From positions 1,578,230 through 1,642,229 of the forward strand of contig NW_024881324.1 in the NCBI RefSeq assembly GCF_018691265.1: 64,000 nucleotides of DNA, read 5' to 3'. Every line of letters begins with the position of its first letter. The stretch's first letter is position 1. The position numbers and the translations under genes were made by a program. The stretch is from Tyto alba (lineage: Eukaryota > Chordata > Aves > Strigiformes > Tytonidae). Below, piece after piece: positions 61,626 through 64,000 of this stretch. The notes below the pieces were generated by a model that worked only from the letters and a program-made list of their open reading frames with translations, made no database searches and was not told the origin of the DNA.

Positions 61626-64000
61626 AATGAAAGTGAAAAGCAGAGAGGGAAAAGCCATCATTTTAATTTCACTATGGCTGTGGAGAAAAGCTGGTATCTT
61701 CTCTCAGCTACAGTTGTTAGCATTAGATGCTCAAATCTCACCTGAAGTAGTGTGTATTAAAGCTTCTGCCAGAGACCATGAACATGAATGATTTCCTTTC
61801 TGAATTATTTTTATTCTTTTGAGTTTCCAAACTGTTCTTCCATTCCAAGGACATTGGAAAAGCCAACATCCAGTAATTCTCTGAGTGGTGTCAAAATAAG
61901 TGCAGTATCATATTACAATGTGACATGCTGTATCCTTTCCTATGTCCCTAGAAGTCCTTGCAGAGAAATATGGGCAGTAGTCCTGCCTCAGGCAGGTCCA
62001 TGGGGCTAGAGCATGTGCATATAGACAGTGAATGTGAGGCCCCACTGAAATCAATGTATCCTCCTGAGGGTGTCCAGTTTCAGAAAATGGTACTTCAATA
62101 CTGAACCCTGAAGAAATGGCTCTATGTTTGAATAGCCAGTTCAATGCTCTTTATTATATGAAAAGCTAGAGGAAATCTCACTGGCAATAAAATGCATTAA
62201 AATGATTAACAAACACAGAAATATTCTTGTGACTTGCATGTTCAAATCTTGCATAGTTTATCCAATCTTACAAAAAAGAAATATAGAGACAAAGCTTGCT
62301 ATTCCCCTAGGCGCTGAACTTAGGGGGAAGTAAGAATGTGCTTAATTAAGCACTATGAGTAGCTCATCGTGCATTAAAATGAAGTATATGTTTAAGACTT
62401 TGCATTACGACATCCTGGGGCAGAGGACCATTCTCCCTCAAATGATCCAGAGAGGTTAGAGGGAATGTGGAAGAAAATGAACCGTGCATTTTCCCTTTAC
62501 TTTGTAATCACATTTGTGCATAGGGTTTTGTTGGAATTAGATACTGTATGAAATAACAGAGGAGACGGTAAATTGACAATAAAAATGTATGTCTCCAAAA
62601 CTGATGGAGTAAAAAGGGTATGATATCACTGACAAGTCAGTCTTATTGCATGCAAGCAGACAGAATGCAAACATTACAAAGACAAGAAACTTTCTCCTAC
62701 CAGGAAGTGCTGTCTGGCTGCCTCTCCTCTTAACACTATTGATTATGCTCCCCAAAGGTCATAAATTACTGGAAGAGTTATTTTTAAGAATATTTGCTGA
62801 GCCTGACCTGTCAAGAAAGGTTAATCTAATGACTATCCTAGCTCCAGTCTGCAGTAGGCTAAAGCTAGATTTCTTCTCTACTGCTGTTAAAAGCTCCCGT
62901 GTCTTTCAGGTTCATCCCAACTTGTTATTAAAAAATATAAATGAGTCAGATGACAAAGTGGATAAACTCTGCACAGAGGCCAGAACAAGGAGACTGAGCT
63001 TCCCTTTCTGCAAAGGGAGAGTGGCTGTCTTACACTAGGAAAGCAATGTATTTCTTTGCACGGGGTAGTTTTCCACTAAAAAAAAAAAAAAAAAAAAAAA
63101 AAAAGACTCAAATGTTTACTTTCATCTAGAGGTCTATTTTTTAACAAATATATCTGGGGGAAAACCTTTATTGAGAAAAAAAGGAAAAAATAAATCCTCT
63201 TACAGTCATAATGGAGGGATTTGGCATGCTCTTTTACCCTACTATTTTAATTTTTTGACATTTCAAATGTATATAAATGGTGGTAAATGGAACTCATATT
63301 GTTTCATTATCTAAATTCTTACAAGGAAGTTATGAAATAGAAGGCAGAGGAACAAAAAAATAGGGAAAAAAAAAAGAGAGAGAAGGGGTTTTTTGCTCTT
63401 TGGCTATTTTGGTACAAACAGGTAATACTCTCCTAACTCTAATGGCTTTAACTGATATTTATACTTTTGTAATTATGACAGCACTTAGTACTTTACAAAG
63501 AAAACAGGAGATTTATAAAGGAGGGAGAGGGGACAAAATGAATCTTTCATAGAAGGAATTAGTAGAGATGTGGAGTAATGTCAGATGTGGATGTACTATT
63601 TACTCTAGAGATGCAAAGAAGGAAAATTCCCTAGCAAACTACCTTGCCACACTAGCCTCCTCAGTGTCCAGACCAGCTGTCACATCAGAAAGGTCCTTTC
63701 AACGTAGCCATAACCATACCGAGGGCACGGCTTTGGTGAGTGCAAGACAAAGCGTAGCAATCTTTAAATGTATTTGCCTGGTCCAGTTCTGTAAGAATCA
63801 CAGGCGTCAGTAAACGGTGTGCTGGAATTCGCAAAACAGAGAAGTACAACTTTAAAGGCTGCACAAGTGCTGCTCGGTTCTATTTGCACTTTGATTTTTT
63901 TCTTTTGTACTTGGAGGCAGATCAGATTAATTTTACTGCAGTTGAAAATCATGCAAATATAGTTTAGAAAGAGGCATTTAATTCTTTATTGCTCTTGCAC
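61626..64000. other. AT-rich unique sequence, no gene seen
   Basis: No recognised gene or transposon. A 130-codon plus-strand open frame (62646-63038) has one hydrophobic stretch (about residues 27-41) and ends 40 bp before a 27-A tract (63078-63104). It has no known domain, no AATAAA and no visible introns or target duplication, so I do not call it a gene. An A/G-rich low-complexity stretch lies at 63345-63386. Confidence 0.5.
63078..63104. repeat. Poly(A) tract, 27 nt
   Basis: Uninterrupted run of 27 A. It lies 40 bp downstream of a 130-codon open frame, but with no polyadenylation signal between them a retrocopy tail is not supported. Confidence 0.95.

Overview
This window looks like nuclear DNA from a bird, probably a neoavian. 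The evidence is four CR1 LINE copies with typical avian CR1 3' ends and two solo LTRs that I recognise as avian ERVL-type families. The background is AT-rich and full of simple repeats. I see no bacterial features: no operons, no ribosome-binding sites and no long open frames. Nearly all open frames are short chance frames. I found no exon of a recognisable host protein-coding gene, no tRNA, no rRNA and no CRISPR array. The window is best read as intergenic or deep intronic DNA.

Layout. 1-23.8 kb is AT-rich unique sequence with a compound GAT/ATT microsatellite (2.5 kb), short local duplications, a G-run cluster (13.6 kb) and two blocks (18.3-18.7 and 19.5-19.7 kb) that look like conserved non-coding elements because they are dense in homeodomain- or POU-type motifs. 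At 23.8 kb there is a short CR1 relic. 24-34 kb is unique sequence with a mildly GC-rich patch (24.4-24.7 kb), a 28-A tract and a small inverted repeat (28.9 kb). At 34.7-36.7 kb a 649-bp (GAAA)n array, preceded by 30 A, separates two CNE-like blocks. 37-41.5 kb is unique.

41.6-43.9 kb holds two solo LTRs on opposite strands with their U3 (promoter) ends facing each other. 46.3-46.9 kb is a GC-rich 5'-truncated CR1 on the plus strand. 48.6-49.5 kb combines a G16 run, a T27 run, a CpG-dense mini-island of about 185 bp carrying ETS-, CRE- and Sp1-like motifs, and a TTTGG-type low-complexity tract. At 53.5 kb there is another CR1 relic. At 59.65-61.6 kb lies the largest element, a 2-kb CR1 on the minus strand. 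Most of the reverse-transcriptase part of its ORF2 is still legible but is broken by nonsense codons and a frameshift. The window ends in AT-rich unique sequence.

There is no gene system here to describe. The points most worth a second look are the CpG mini-island (a possible unannotated promoter), the GAAA array lodged between CNE-like blocks, and the divergent LTR pair. I found no convincing evidence of a new biological system.
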